A DNA stretch of 64,000 nucleotides. Source: Viscum album. Its lineage: Eukaryota > Streptophyta > Magnoliopsida > Santalales > Viscaceae. The position numbers and the translations under genes were made by a program. Shown piece after piece: positions 1 to 10,699 of this stretch. The stretch spans positions 1,760,586,772-1,760,650,771 of the forward strand of contig OY728165.1 of the NCBI GenBank assembly GCA_963277665.1, given 5' to 3'. The first letter of the stretch is position 1, and the number at the start of each line of letters is the position of its first letter. The notes under the pieces were generated by a model. It was not told the DNA's origin. It worked only from the letters and a program-made list of their open reading frames with translations, and made no database searches.

Positions 1-842
1 TATGGATGTAATGATTATAATCATGACATGGAAAATCAATAAATGATACCCAATGAAATCTTTGGGAACTTAACAATACTTCCAAAATAAATAAACATGA
101 GGGATGAGTATGAGACTCTCCACATTACTCCAATACAACCCTCCTACTACAATATCAGCCTCAAATTTTCATTGGATCAAAGTATATGTGAAAAAAGTTA
201 CAATTCTCACACCTCAATAACAAGGTTTATGGAAAGAGAGAATAATATTGAACAAAACACCCTCAATTATTTATTTTTTCCATTCTTATGTGATGAACAA
301 AAGATTGAAAAAATCCCCGATGAACGAGACTTTTTGATCTCGAGATTAGGCCGTAAATAACCTATCAAGAGGGATAAATCAAGTAAAATCTCATTATAAA
401 TTATATCAAGTAATAAGGAATGATTAATTAAATCATTTTGGGTAAATAGTAATATTAACAACAAAATATCATATTCATGGGTTTTCTGCACAGGTTTCTA
501 AATAGTGTGCAACCCATGAATGAGAACCTGCAGAAATGGGAATTCCGCAATTATTAGTTATAATGGTTAGGGGAAATCTGTACTAACCATTCATTATGGA
601 TCTACCAAATAATGAAAATCGTTGGAACTGTTAGATCTAACCATGTAAACTTTCCTAACATTCTGCATCATTCGTTAGACATTATCATTTTTTTCCAAAT
701 AATAATGATTTTATTGTTTTAAAACACCATGGACACCATAGAGAACATCACTAAAACACAATAAATCCATATTAAGCCCCAAATAAAGAATTATAATAAA
801 ATTTATATGATCTATAATTTTTTGAAAACACTGGTTCTTACA
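1..842 (-). repeat. 3' LTR fragment of a minus-strand Ty3/gypsy element
   Basis: Read on the minus strand, an LTR-like start (TGTAAGAACC) lies at 842. It is preceded by a purine-rich tract (843-858, AAAGAGGAAG on the minus strand) and by remnants of the end of pol. This PPT-then-TG order is the standard 3' LTR boundary. The LTR runs off the left edge of the window, so its length and other end are unknown. A plus-strand ORF of 87 codons at 97-360 has no recognisable motif and I treat it as chance. The boundary is seen in the sequence; the LTR identity is inferred from context. Confidence 0.45.
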
Positions 843-849
843 GTCTTCC

Positions 850-1560
850 TCTTTAAAAGAACATGTCCCTGAATTTTTCATCTAAGGATGGAGGAACTAT
901 TTTCTTTGAAAAACTATATCACAAGATTCATAAATTGATTAACCACTCCAAAGTGCCATCACATACATAGCTATGTTACTATTCAACCCATACAAGAGCG
1001 ACAAAACTGCCTCATCGAACTATCTTTCTCTAGCTAACGATGGATACTTGATAATACATGAATTATGCATCAAAATCTACCTAAACATCCTCAGGGTCAA
1101 ATTAATGATATGGGTCGATATGCTAATGGTGAGGATTTGAACCTAGAATACATATTTTTTGACATGGTATTTATGATTTAGTATCCACCAATAGGCTATG
1201 GTACTAACTCTTCCTAAAATCTCATTCTGACCTACGTAATGGGGATAATACTTCCCTTGCATCTGTAACTGTCTATTCCTATGCCTAGGTTATAGGTGAA
1301 AGAAATCATAATCCCTAAATAGAAATTATAGAGGTCACTAACAATGATTTTTGTTTGATATTGTTCAACAGTCATCTGTATTCAAACTCTTTCTGATCAT
1401 GTGAACAAGTTATAGAGCCTCTTGAATGATATGAGGACCAATTACTACTACCACATCTTCCTATAACATACAAAGTTAGTAACTGAACCATATACCATAT
1501 AAGGCCTCAAAAAGGATCCATATAATCAATCTCATAATACTTTCATTAAGGGAATGGGAG
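850..1560 (-). pseudogene. pol 3' end (integrase C-terminal part) of a decayed Ty3/gypsy element
   Basis: Minus-strand translation gives an EALYG motif at about 1497-1511, which in chromoviral integrases follows the NNSYHSSI stretch. Further along, at about 1258-1150, is a degraded GKxxPxYxGxxEIxxRVxxxAY block, the integrase C-terminal module. Reading frames are broken by many stops. The order (EALYG, then the GPF-like block, then PPT and LTR) matches a Ty3/gypsy pol tail. Upstream pol is absent because the remnant stops abruptly at about 1560, where plus-strand gag sequence begins. The product would have been part of integrase and is certainly non-functional. Confidence 0.55.
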
Positions 1561-1562
1561 TC

Positions 1563-2290
1563 TGTCAATATTTTTGTGAAAAAGGACACTAAGCTTGTGA
1601 TTGCAAGTGGAAGAAAGAGGTTGGAGATGTTGACAACTATATTTGTAGAAAAGGGTGCAATAAGTGAATGAATGTTCAAAGCACTAGGGGAACATAAATC
1701 AGAAAAATCCAAGGTATCAAGGCGGATCATATGCTATCACTACTACTAAGGCTGATGCTCCGAAAGACATGGTGGAAGGTAATTTAATTGTTTCCTCAAG
1801 TTCATAAAATGGATTATTTGATTCTGGATCATCGCATTGTTTCAAATCATGCCAGTTTGCTAAGAAAATTAAATATTTTAAATTTGATTTAAGAGGGTAT
1901 TTTTTAGTGAAAACATCTAAGGGATGTATCATGCAACAAATTTTGGTGAATCAGTACACAATAGTGCATATAAATGTTCATTATCTGCTGATCTCATCGT
2001 CATACCCGTGATTGAATTTCATATAATCCTCGGTATGGATTTGATTTTGGACCATGATGAACTAATTTATTATAAGAAGAAGGGGGTTACAATTGTTGAT
2101 GATGATGAAGAGTACCTTATCATTAGAGCAGAAATGTCACCACCAAATTATTATCTTGATCCACCCCCAGTAGCTCAACCACATTCAATTATTGGGGAGG
2201 AAGAGAATGAAATAACTGTGAGTGAGGAAAGGAATGTTCAAATAGAGGATGTGACTATTTTGAATGAATATATTGATGTGTTTTAATGGA
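1563..2290 (+). pseudogene. Element A gag zinc knuckle and aspartic protease
   Basis: A degenerate CCHC knuckle is encoded at 1563-1604 (C-x3-C-x3-H-x4-C, with a stop after the His), which marks the end of gag (RNA binding). About 200 bp later the protease active-site motif LFDSGSSHCF appears, with its DSG at 1820-1828. The conserved second half of the family fold (FHIILGMDL) lies at about 2010-2045. The protease would cleave the Gag-Pol polyprotein. An acidic linker follows up to 2285. Frames differ between knuckle and protease and stops intervene, so this is a pseudogene. The longest open piece is 1924-2286. Confidence 0.7.
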
Positions 2291-2379
2291 ATTACCAAGA
2301 CATCATTCAGAAAGGAAAAACGGTGCTTTCAATTTACTAAATTCATCATTCAAGGCCCATATCGACGAACCCTCATAGA

Positions 2380-3480
2380 ATGCCCATTATGGAATTAGTG
2401 GAACTAAATAAAAACCTAGAGTAATTAAGTAATAAAGGATTTATTCACCCCAGTGTTTCTCCAGGGGGATCCCCTATCCTTTTTGTTAAGAGTAAAGATG
2501 GATATATGAGGTTGTGCATTGACTACTGGGAGATCAATGCTATAACAATAAAGAACAAGTATCCCCTACCCCTCATTGATGATTTATTTGACCTACTTAA
2601 TGGAGTTCAATACTTTTTAATGATTGAACTTCGATTTGGTTATCAACAATTGTGTTTGATGAAGGAAGAAATTCCTAAAAACAACATTTCGAACAAGGTG
2701 TGAGCATTACGAGTATAGAGTAATGCCTTTTGGATTGACTAATGTGCCCTCTGTCTTCATGGATATAATGAAAGGAGTTTTCAATGAATATCTTGATGAC
2801 TTGTTAGTGGTATCAATTGATGATAACTTGCTATAATACAAAAGATATGAAGATCATGAAAATAACTTACGCACTATCCTGAAAACTCATAGAAGACATG
2901 AATTATATGGGAATTTTAGCAAGTGTGAATTCTTGGCTTTAGGTGATTTATTTTCTTGGCCATATTGTCTCTATGTATGGAATCTCTGTTGATCCTTCTA
3001 AGACCATGTTAATCAAATATTTTCCATCACCAATGAGTAAAACTGAGGTATATAGTTTCATTGGTTTAGCATGTTATTATGGACGTTTAATCCAGAATTT
3101 TTTCCGGTCAGCTTACCCAATGACAAAGCCCACCAAAAATGGGTTAAATATGTTTGGACCAAAGCGTTTGAAGATTGTTTTGAAGAACTGAAGATAAGAT
3201 TAGTTAATTATACTATATTGACTCTACCATCTAGGAATTATGGGTTCGATATTTATAATGACGCCTCAAAAAAAGGACATGGTTGTGTCCTTATGCACAA
3301 TGATAGAGTTATTGACTATGCATCACGAAAACTGAAAATTCATGAGAAAAACTATCCTGCTTGTGATCATGAGTTAGTAGTAGTAATTGTTTCGTTGATG
3401 ATTTGGAGACACTATCTCTACGGTGAAAATGTGGTATTTATACTAATCACAAGACATTGAAGTATATTTTTCTCTCAGAG
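2380..3480 (+). pseudogene. Element A reverse transcriptase and RNase H
   Basis: RT blocks are visible in order: GFIHPSVSP and [10 protein letters not shown] (about 2435-2540), [13 protein letters not shown] (about 2550-2595), a degenerate MPFGLTN block near 2720-2745, and the catalytic block near 2800-2835, where the expected aromatic-x-DD reads SIDD. RNase H follows with DASKKGHGCVLM (about 3260-3297), YASRKLKIHEKNYPACDHEL and WRHYLYGE (to about 3430). The domains normally copy element RNA into DNA and remove the RNA strand. Several frame changes and stops (for example near 2701 and 2836) break it, and the altered catalytic motif independently predicts loss of activity. Confidence 0.8.
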
Positions 3481-3599
3481 GGAACTCAACTTGAGGAAAA
3501 AGAAATGGATTGGAATGCAAAAGGATTACGATATCATGGCACACTAACACCATAAGAAGGAAAATAAGGATGAAGATTTATTGAGTAGAAAAGATCATT

Positions 3600-5149
3600 G
3601 AGTTTTGAACAGGATCAGATTTGAAAGGGATCATATTTTCGTGGATTTAGTAAAGATGTATATGGGAATAACCATGGAATGTAAAAAATCCATGATTTTT
3701 CAAATGGTTGCCAAACCATATTTACCAGAAAGGATAAAGAGTTCTCATACCCATGACAATGTTTTTCAAAAGAAGATTAAACCTATGAATGATGGGAGAT
3801 GGAGTGACTTCATATATGAAGATGAAATTTTGAAAATTTGGAAGATACATTGTGTTCCCGATATAAAAAATCTAAAAATGGAATTTTTAAATGATTCTCA
3901 TAGATCAAATTTCTCAATACACCATGGTAGCACCAAGATGTATAGAGATTTAATGAATCATTTTTTGTGGGACAACATAAAGAGGGATGTTGCTGATTTT
4001 ATATCAAGATGTTTGGTTTATCAGAAAGTGAATGCTGGAAGGAAAAAACATTGAGGAGTCATGCATCCTCCTTCTATATATGATTTGAAATGGGATAATA
4101 TTATGATGGACTTTGTCATGGGGCAACCAAATACTATTAGAAGGAATGAGGCAATACGGGTCATTGTTGATCATCTTACCACGTCGGCACATTTTCTTGC
4201 TATAAGATAAGATTTTACACATGAAGGTTGAGAAAGACAATATATTAATGAAGTTTTAAGAATTCATGGAGTATCCCTATCGATTTTTTCTGATTGTGAT
4301 CCCTGTATGACATAAATATTCTGAAAAAGTCTTTAGATAAACCTGGATATTGAACTTCATTTAAGCACTACATACCACCCCCAAATTTATCGACAATCAG
4401 AACAGACTATTCAATCCTTAGAAGACATGTTGAGATCCTTCTCACATGACTTTCAAGGTATGTGGGATCAATATTTACCTCTGGTAGAATTTTTCAATAA
4501 CAATAGTTTTCATTCCAGTATTCAGATGGTACCATATGAAGCATTTTACATAATGAGATGTCTCAAAAAAACCTGTTGGTATAATGTAGGTGAAAGAAAA
4601 ATCATAGGCCCATAACATGTGGAGGAAATGATGGAAATGGTGAAGGTATTCCAAACCCACATCAAAGCAGCTCAAAGTAGGGAGAAGAGTTTTGTTGATA
4701 ACTGAAGGATGGATTTGGAATTTCAGGTAGGATATCATGTTTTAATGAAGGAATCTCCATAGAATGGTGTAATACATTTTGGTAATAAGGGTAAATTGAG
4801 TCCCAGGTACATCAGACCATTAAAAATTCTAGAACTATTATGGGTTGTGGCTTACTATTTGGCAATGCCGCCAAGTCTCTCCGAAGTTCACGATGTGTTC
4901 CGCGTATCAGTGTTGAGAAAATACATGCCAGACCCAACACATGTACTCATCTGTGAGGAATTAGAAATGAAACACGATCTTTCTTATTGCGAAGAGCCTA
5001 TCAAGATTCTTTATACAGGAGAACAAGTGCTGAGAAACCAAAAAACTAGTCTGGTGAAATATCTATGGAGAAACCACAAGATGGAAGAGACGACGTGGGA
5101 ACCCAAAGAACATATGATGAAGAATCACCCAAGTTTTATTAAGAAGTAA
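3600..5149 (+). pseudogene. Element A integrase and chromodomain
   Basis: The HHCC zinc-binding region lies at about 3890-4050 (HRSNFSIHHG and CLVYQKV, where the second Cys is replaced by Tyr). The integrase core has degraded MDFV and HPQ-like stretches (about 4110-4410). Then come [18 protein letters not shown], the GKLSPRYI block at about 4790-4815, VHDVFRVSVLRKYMPDP, and a C-terminal chromodomain (about 4955-5149) with LVKYLWRNHK and TTWEP. In this family the chromodomain directs insertion to particular chromatin. Multiple stops and a missing catalytic context make it dead. The protein aligns over its whole length with the integrase of element E. Confidence 0.8.
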
Positions 5150-5194
5150 TACTCTATAAACTTTTAGGATGATATTATTTAGAGGAGGGGAGAA

Positions 5195-8100
5195 TGTAAA
5201 ACCTCATGCTTCTACAGTACACTTCTCTTTAAATAATACAGTAGAGAGTGTTGTACGCCACTTCGAGTTTTAACACACCACAACAAATCAAACTAGCCAT
5301 TATGAATAATAATACACAATTTTTCTAATTTTATAAATTTTATCTTTCAAAATCGACTTTATTTTTTGATTTGCAATAGCGAAATTATCTTAGGATGAAT
5401 TTTATGTATTTTTTTTGAAATCATTCAATTTTATATGAATACTGAAAACACTATGTTATAATTTAAAACCAAATTTTTATTTAAATAATAATTTATTTTA
5501 TTTAATTTTTGAAGTAAAAATAGAGACATAATGCCTATATATGTTCAATTTAATTCATTAGAGTTAGTTTATAATAATTTTATATATATATATAATTTTA
5601 ATGATGTTTTTACCATTTTTACCCACCTCCTACGAGCTTTTGAAAATTTACATAAAATGTAATTTTACCACTTCTATGAGTTGTATTTCAGAAATTAGAG
5701 AGACACAATTGATATCAGTATGTAAAATGTTGTTCAATATGTTGAAAATAATTTTCAGTTAATATTATCATTTAACATTTATTTACCATGGTTAAAAGTA
5801 AATAATGTAATTAAGGGTAAAAATAAAATTATTATTACCCTAAAACATGTCCTAATTCTATTGTAAAATTTTAATTCGTCCAAAAAAAACCTTAGTAATA
5901 ATATATGACTCTTTAGGTCCACTTGGATTAGATTAGGATACTTATTTTTATTTTATTTAAAGAATAGTTAAAAGAATTAAAATCAATGATTAATAACTAA
6001 AACATTTTTAATAAAGGGTTACACATATTATAAATAATTACTATAATTATTAATTAGAAATCTAAAATTATTTTCTACATAATTGTATTTTAATTATAAT
6101 TTTTAGATATTAAATAATTTAATTTATTTATAACACAATGATGATGTCGTAATTACTTAATTAATGAAATATTTACATAAATAATATTATAAATATCCAA
6201 ATAAAAGTATTTTGAGACTTTTTATGAATTAAGATTTTTTTCTAGGTTAAAATGATATGATATGTTTTGTTAGATGAATTTTTATTGAAGTAATAATGCT
6301 GTTATTTATTTAGAAAAAACTAAATACCAAATAGTGTCAAAATTGACATTAAAGAGTATTTAAAACTTTTATTATATTATTAATTGATATTCTATTCCTA
6401 AAAAAATAATTCTAGGAAAAAATACATATATAATGATAGATATATCATTAATTAACCACTTTGTGTTTTCTTGTAAGTATATAGTATGTATAATAACCAT
6501 AAAATATAAAAAAACAAAGAGACATGGTAAATGTAAAACTGTTTAACTAAGAGTTAAATCTAAAGAAATAAGTTTAATATAGTGACCCAATCTAGTAGAA
6601 AACCTATTGGATGAGTGGTTCTCGACCTATAGATATATTAGATATTAAATAAATAATTTTGGAGCATTTAGAAACCGGAAAATATTTTATTATAAAATAA
6701 TATTTCTATTTTTAATATGTTGCCCTTTACCCCTCTTATAAAAGGGTTATACCCCTTCTCTCTAAGTAACACCTTAAAGGCCTTTTGGATTGGCCATAAA
6801 CATCCATAAAACCCTTTAAACTGTCCTCCCTTCATTCTAGAGGAATTAAATTACTAAAAAAACAAACTAATGGAGCCCTTTTTATCCAATAAAAAAGAAG
6901 AACCTGAAGAAGAGGTAAATATTTCATCACCTCTTTCATGTTTCTTTCTTCTTCCACTTATTCTTTATTTGTTGATTAAATTCTAAAATAATAACTCCAG
7001 TATCTTCAAAATAATGTGATGTTATTATGAATATGGTACAACAATATTCATTATTCTATCAATCCTTTGAATGACATGTCCCCATTCTTGCATACATACA
7101 GATTATCATCTCCACCTCGTGGAGTAATTGTTATTAAATACATTATTATTTGAATGGCTATACTAATAATGTGTAATTGATGTAAATAGTAAATATAAAA
7201 TTATAATTATTCTTTATATATGATATTCCATCAAATTACATATTATTTTTATATCAAAAGAATGAAATTGTCGCTAGTGCATTCATACAGACTACCGTCC
7301 CCATGAACATGATGAGATTCATTCCCCATCATATCCATTCAAGACTAATTTTCATTAGATGATTAAAAATAATGTTTAAAGACATTATATAATACTCAAT
7401 ATATATAAGATACATCCTATACAAAAAAACATTACTTATATAACAAATCATACGAAGGAAAACAAATCAGTTAACACCCGAAACAATGATAATATTAAGA
7501 TATTATTAACAAATCAATTATAAAAGATCATATATAATGTCATATTAATTTATATGATCCCTGTATAATTAAAGAACAATTATTCCACCATTATACAGGA
7601 GTTTTACCTACCATAGACAATGGAAAAGTACATGGTAAGGGTAAATTTCACCATCTCTTTGTTATCTGAGGTTGTTTTTATGTAAGAATCTACTGGGAAA
7701 TCTTTATCATACACATACATGTTTCTTTACAATGTATTTCAAAACATTATTATTATTTTATTACATATTATTTATGTCATTTATACACTTTTGTAAATTT
7801 TTATGAGATTTTTATGAAGGATTTTTTCCATTGTTTTCCCAATAAGGTCCTTTATAAACATTTCTTCAAAATTAATGTAAGAATGTTTTTTTTATATGGA
7901 GGGTGTAGTTATTTTCCGCCGATATAACATCATCAAATCTTCACATAAACAGATTATAAGAATATATCCAAAATAAATGTTTTCCTTTGTAGATATATTA
8001 ATTTTAAATGTTTTAAAAATAGAAAGTTATATTTCTATAAAAAAAGTATGATTTCATCTATGTCAACATCCTTTGATGGAGTTTATATTGATTTTAAGAT

Positions 8101-8246
8101 TATTTATTATTATACAAAACATCAATATTTTATTTAAGGTTATGTTATATGTTTGACTGTGGATGTGTTATTCTTATACTATTCATGGATTATGGATAAA
8201 TTATTGAAATTTCATATGACAGTTTTAATACGAATGTTTGTGTTAT
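5195..8246 (+). repeat. Element A 3' LTR, first part
   Basis: The LTR begins at TGTAAAACC directly after the polypurine tract. It is about 3 kb of AT-rich, ORF-poor DNA and is cut at 8246 by the insertion of element B; the remainder is at 27452-28135. A TATA box lies at 6737-6745. About 170 bp downstream of it is a splice-donor-like AGAG|GTAAAT at about 6911-6920. No second LTR copy is in the window, so the length (about 3.7 kb joined) rests only on boundary signals. Confidence 0.7.
6737..6745 (+). promoter_or_regulatory. TATA box of element A LTR
   Basis: TATAAAAGG sits in a locally GC-richer stretch (CCCTCTTATAAAAGGGTT), followed by a CT-rich segment typical of a plant transcription start. 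Its position about 1.5 kb into the LTR implies a long U3. Confidence 0.5.
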
Positions 8247-8374
8247 TGTTGACACTCCTTTCGTTACAGAATATAGAGATTTGAAAATGGAAATACCTTA
8301 GTCCGAATTAATTCATCCTTTGAAGAAACATAAAAAAAATCGACAAAGGGATGAACAAAGTGAACATTTCCCAT

Positions 8375-8453
8375 AGGCCACGCAAGTTCCATCATGGTCA
8401 CGTAGGTATACATGCTAGCCGCCTAGTGGTCGCGCATGTGAATTGCGCGACCT
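8375..8453. promoter_or_regulatory. Inverted repeat upstream of the element B 5' LTR TATA box
   Basis: Arms aggccacgcaagt (8375-8387) and aattgcgcgacct (8441-8453) are a mutated version of a perfect 13-bp inverted repeat in the 3' LTR (25257-25269 and 25323-25335). It ends about 30 bp upstream of the TATA box, so it may be a promoter element, though no binding protein can be assigned. Confidence 0.45.
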
Positions 8454-8483
8454 ATGTGATAACCTCTCGGGTCTTCTGCAGCG

Positions 8484-8491
8484 TATAAATA
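8484..8491 (+). promoter_or_regulatory. TATA box of element B 5' LTR
   Basis: TATAAATA, conserved in the 3' LTR at 25366-25373. GC-rich sequence follows (gaccctacgggcccc), and the expected start is near 8515. U3 is therefore short (about 270 bp) and R plus U5 very long (about 2 kb). Confidence 0.65.
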
Positions 8492-9129
8492 GACCCTACG
8501 GGCCCCACATTCATTGAGGAATTTCTCCGGAAACACGGATTTAAGCTCCAGATGCACTAGTCTCTTCTCAAAGCATCTGAAACACTTCTAAGGTAAATTC
8601 ATACCTAGAAAGGATGATCTAAAGAGGGGGAGGAAGGCCTAAGTGTTGAAACTCATCAACACTTGTGCGCCTAATTGGCCAGCCCTTAAGGGAAATGGCC
8701 ACACATGCACACCAACTTATTCCATAAATAGAACTTGTGTGCCCCTCTTCTGAATGAAAATAAAGATGAATCTAAAGGCTTTAACTAGAAGTCGCTCAAG
8801 TATTACCCTGCTGGTTAACCATCGCGCATGAACCCATTTGTCGCGCAGGTATACCTGTGTGACCAGGACTTGCGCACCCACGCAGCACCTGCGCGCTTGC
8901 AAGGACATATGCACCCCTTCCTTTTTGGGCGCCCTTCTTGCCAATTTCACCCCTCTAAAGCCATTAATCCTCTCTTATTCGAGATTAATTATTCATGACA
9001 CTCTTCAAATCCATTTATGGAATGATTTATTGATTTGACTTCCTTATCTGAAAGGAATTCTATGTAATATCTCTCAAAACCTAGTGATTTACACATCTTT
9101 ATGTCACTAAAGATTGAGATTTCATTCAC

Positions 9130-9680
9130 TCACCCTCATTCTTTAATATGAGAGAACTAATTTACCTGGGCCTCATTTTCAGGAATAATCGCTAGTCATA
9201 ATTCTCAAATCTGGGCATGCTCCTTAGGTGTAAGCCCTTAGTCCTCATTAACCTGGGCCTCCTTTTCAGGAATAAGCCCCAGTCCCCTAATTTGGCTATC
9301 CTCCTCAGGAGTAAATCCCAACCATAATTCTCTTAACCCAGGCCTCCTTTTTTGGAGTAAGCCCCAGTCTCAAATATGGTCATCCTCATCAAGAGTATTC
9401 CCCAGTCATAACTCCATTAACATGGGCCTTCTTTTCATGAGTAAGCCTCGTCTCAAATATGGGCATCCTCTTCAAGAGTTTTCCCCAAGTCCCATAATTT
9501 TTCAAGTCTCTTAACTTGGGCCTCCTTTTCAGGAGTAAGCCCTAGTCTAAATTCTTCTTAACTAGTCCTAATTTACCTTTGATCTGGGATTCCTTCTCAG
9601 GAGGAAAAATCCCAATCATAAATCCTCTCCTAATTTGGGCCACCTTTCCATGAGTAAGCCCCAAGTTATAGTATTCAAAT
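9130..9680 (+). repeat. Degenerate tandem array in element B 5' LTR
   Basis: The unit, 35-75 bp apart, reads approximately 'cctgggcctcctt', then 'caggagtaagccccag', alternating with a 'gggcatcctc' variant. About ten copies are visible. The 3' LTR has the corresponding array at about 26040-26560. Each unit carries ggcct/aggag and gggc/gccc complementary pieces, so short stems are possible. Confidence 0.7.
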
Positions 9681-10573
9681 CTCCGTGAAGCACATATACC
9701 TTTATATACCCTATTCCTAGATTTCGTTCTTGAATTAAATCTGAATATTCATTTATCTGGGTAGTCGTACATACATAAGTCCCACATTATTTCTTATGAT
9801 TGCATCATTCATGGAACAATTAACTGATTTTTACCAATACCTATTGTTTCTCACATCGAGCATGACTCACGTGATCCTAGAGTTTAAAATTAATTATGAC
9901 ATCCTTCTCTAATCCATCAATCATAAAAATCATATTCCCATACTCGAACTACGTGGGTTCTGATTCCTTTTCTAAACAAAGGATACATAGGTAGTCCATA
10001 TGCGGGTTCGATCCCAACTCTGAAATAATCTATGTCATTTTGAATGACAATAAACTTCAAGTGCCCCACTGAGTGGCTTTAAACCCTGCATGGTCATCAT
10101 AATGACCAAGAGACTTCTATATAAATGTGTCGAAGGATATCATTGATCAAGAATCTCTAAACAAATACAGATGATACTCTATCAATGATGAACCTCGAAT
10201 ACATATAAAAGATTTTCTAAATATCCTATATATTGATCATTGATTGTCAGATATAAAGGAAAGATCATTTTATACTTGGCAATTTAATAAGGATTCATGA
10301 ACATAACCTAAATCGATGTAGAGAGTCCCGGAGTAGACAATAATTCCCCTAAAAAAGGTGTGATGAGTTCGTCCTCCCATCCTCTCGACCAATGCAAATT
10401 CCTATGCCGTATCATTCCATAACTAATGAGCACCTACCTTTGGAAAGTAGGTCCAAATGGATGTGTAATCATTGGATGTTTCTGGATCTACGAACAAACC
10501 CGTTAGAAGTCTATTGGAATGTTTGAACCTCCCATCAAGGAGGTCTTCCCAGAATTCTGAGGGAAACAAAAAA

Positions 10574-10589
10574 TGGTGAACCCGAAGTG
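10574..10589 (+). other. Candidate primer binding site of element B
   Basis: TGGTGAACCCGAAGTG begins five bases after the LTR end. The TGG start and position fit a PBS (complement of a tRNA 3' end with CCA), but I cannot match the rest to a specific tRNA. Confidence 0.4.
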
Positions 10590-10699
10590 AATCCTTAACC
10601 ATGTTAAAATGTAGTTTTACCTATTTGTTAGTCCCCTATTTCAAACTCAATGATAGGGCCAACAAAAACAATAATTGACATATGTGCTCATCCAAAATA

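Larger units (their letters stand above)
1563..5194 (+). mobile_element. Element A: 5'-truncated Tekay-like Ty3/gypsy retrotransposon, internal region
   Basis: The sequence shows, in order, a gag zinc knuckle, aspartic protease, reverse transcriptase, RNase H, integrase and chromodomain. It ends in a polypurine tract (agaggaggggaga, 5181-5193) just before a TGTAAAACC LTR start at 5195. This protease-RT-RNase H-integrase-chromodomain order defines plant chromoviruses. The 5' LTR, PBS and most of gag are missing because the left end abuts an inverted remnant at about 1560. Stops and frameshifts occur throughout, so it is an old copy. Its integrase and chromodomain protein resembles that of element E in this window far more than that of the Ogre-like element B. 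Its 3' LTR is interrupted by element B and resumes at 27452. Confidence 0.85.
8247..10568 (+). repeat. Element B 5' LTR
   Basis: It matches 25130-27451 from end to end, with nearly equal length (2322 bp). It has a TATA box at 8484-8491, a donor-like AAG|GTAAAT at 8590-8598, a degenerate array of 'cctgggcctcctt..aggagtaagccccag' units at about 9130-9680, and a box 'ggatacataggtagtcc..gcgggttcgatccc' at about 9980-10020. Small ORFs within (8717-9038, either strand) are not conserved as open frames and are not called. Confidence 0.85.

Noticed and set aside
9975..10022. Box 'gcgggttcgatccc' resembling a tRNA or SINE B-box
   Set aside because: There is no acceptor stem, A-box or 3' tail at the right distances. 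The segment is LTR sequence present in both LTRs.
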